Shown: positions 41,632 to 42,503 of the stretch, one piece after another
Layout: the number at the start of each line of letters is the position of its first letter
Position numbering within the stretch: position 1 is the stretch's first letter
Assembly (NCBI GenBank): GCA_028291455.1
Contig: JAQGHY010000213.1
Coordinates: 1-42,503, forward strand
DNA length: 42,503 bases
Origin: Rubritepida sp.
GTDB taxonomy: Bacteria; Pseudomonadota; Alphaproteobacteria; Acetobacterales; Acetobacteraceae
Reading direction: 5' to 3'
Notes under the pieces: model-generated
What the model was told of the DNA's origin: nothing
The model's input: only the letters and a program-made list of their open reading frames with translations
The model's database searches: none
Made by a program: the position numbers and the translations under genes

Positions 41632-42503
41632 ATGGTAAATACGGATTTCGAGCCCGTCGGCGAGCGGACGGGGAACCTCGGCGCGATGGCGGTCCCGCAA
41701 AGTGGCCGCGTCATGGCCCATGGAATGTCGTGGGGCGCGGTGCTTGCAGGCGCGGTTGTGGCGCTCGCGACCGGCCTCATGCTCAACGCTCTCGGGACGG
41801 CGGTCGGTGCAACCACGGTCAGCGCCGCAGCACGCGCCACGCCCTCTGCATCAAGTCTCGGTATCGGTGCCGCGGCCTGGTTCGCACTGGCGAATCTGAT
41901 CGGCCTTGCCCTCGGTGGATATGTCGCGGCTCGCCTCTCCGGCACATCGGACAACACGGATGGCACGCTGCACGGTCTCGCCGTCTGGGGGACCGCGTTT
42001 CTCATATCGGCCGTCCTGCTTGGGAACCTCGTAACCGGCATCGTGTCGACGGCGGCCTCCGGTGCGTCGTCCGTCGTTGGTGGCCTGGCTGGCGGTACGG
42101 CGAGGGTAGCGTCCGCGGTTGGGCAGCAGGCGGCCGACCAGAGTAACGGCGGCGCGATTCAGGCCATGGTCGATCGTGCGCAGAATGCGTTGAGCGGCGG
42201 CGGTGAACCCGCAGCGATGACTTCCGACCAACGCAAGGCCGAGGTCGGCAGGCTCGTGACCCGCCGCGTTACGGACGGCCAGCTGACCGGCCCGGATCGT
42301 GATCGGTTGAGCGCCCTGGTCGCCGCGGAATATGGCATCAGCCCCCAGGATGCTCAGGCCCGGGTGGCTCAGCTGGAGCAGCAGGCGACGGCGACGGCTC
42401 GCCAAGCGGAGGAAACCGCTCGGCGCGCGGCAGATGCAACTGCTTCGGGCGCATCGATGGCAGGCTTCGGGATCTTCGGCGTGATGCTGCTCGGTGCGAT
42501 TGC
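41632..42503 (+). CDS. multi-pass membrane protein of unknown function, cut by the window end
   Basis: An open frame from the ATG at 41632, with AAGGAA eight bases upstream, runs to the end of the window without a stop (290 codons visible). Three hydrophobic segments are visible near residues 37-57 (GAVLAGAVVALATGLML), 80-97 (AAWFALANLIGLALGGY) and 119-137, and a fourth begins at the window end (AGFGIFGVMLLG). Between them lies a soluble region (about 180-270) with TSDQRKAEVGRLVTRRVTDG and a Gln/Ala/Glu helix likely to be a coiled coil. The layout resembles proteins often labelled PhnA-like in alphaproteobacteria, but I cannot confirm this. The AT-rich segment upstream probably carries its promoter. 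Confidence 0.8.
   Translation, partial: MVNTDFEPVGERTGNLGAMAVPQSGRVMAHGMSWGAVLAGAVVALATGLMLNALGTAVGATTVSAAARATPSASSLGIGAAAWFALANLIGLALGGYVAARLSGTSDNTDGTLHGLAVWGTAFLISAVLLGNLVTGIVSTAASGASSVVGGLAGGTARVASAVGQQAADQSNGGAIQAMVDRAQNALSGGGEPAAMTSDQRKAEVGRLVTRRVTDGQLTGPDRDRLSALVAAEYGISPQDAQARVAQLEQQATATARQAEETARRAADATASGASMAGFGIFGVMLLGAI

Overview
The window is a GC-rich bacterial chromosome segment with dense genes, short gaps and many ATGA or TTGA stop/start overlaps. Its content points to an alphaproteobacterium of the Acetobacteraceae type (Roseomonas-like or a relative). The reasons are two orphan Bug/TctC solute-binding proteins, a single-polypeptide cellulose synthase BcsA-BcsB fusion, hydantoinase A/B genes and strong GC bias. 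This placement is inference; no rRNA or marker gene is present. I saw no tRNA, rRNA, CRISPR array, integrase or insertion sequence.

Layout. (1) 1-2897: a polyamine/Fe3+-type ABC importer, with the broken tail of a solute-binding protein followed by ATPase and two permeases. (2) 2926-3738 (-): a DUF72 protein. (3) 3739-12706: a catabolic block with a Bug protein, a TetR regulator, a crotonase, two adjacent acyl-CoA dehydrogenases, an NDP-forming acyl-CoA ligase, a class II aldolase-like protein and an alpha/beta hydrolase. The Bug gene and the crotonase gene have matching promoter/operator sites. The set resembles a beta-oxidation-like route for an imported carboxylate, comparable in composition to the pim (pimeloyl-CoA) genes. 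(4) 12748-14085 (-): a small membrane protein, a glutathione S-transferase and a 16-codon leader ORF. (5) 14303-18858: a second Bug protein directly followed by hydantoinase/oxoprolinase A and B subunits. (6) 19009-25143: a DEAD-box helicase, then on the minus strand 3-methyladenine glycosylase I and a response regulator - histidine kinase - DegP protease cassette. (7) 25237-28771: a transglutaminase-like protease, an epoxide-hydrolase-like protein and a phosphodiesterase/pyrophosphatase-like enzyme. (8) 28931-38436: a cellulose operon encoding a proline-rich protein, BcsQ-like ATPase, fused BcsA-BcsB and BcsC, followed by a WecB-type UDP-GlcNAc 2-epimerase. (9) 39848-42503: a secreted lipase-like hydrolase, an AT-rich gene-free stretch and the start of a multi-pass membrane protein cut by the window end.

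The most notable items are the paired operator architecture around the TetR gene, a crotonase lacking one of the two classical glutamates, a short leader ORF with a near-perfect Shine-Dalgarno ahead of the GST gene, a hairpin whose 3' arm is the Shine-Dalgarno of the epoxide-hydrolase-like gene, the proline-rich first gene of the cellulose operon with no bcsD or bcsZ in view, and an AT-rich island of about 32% GC.
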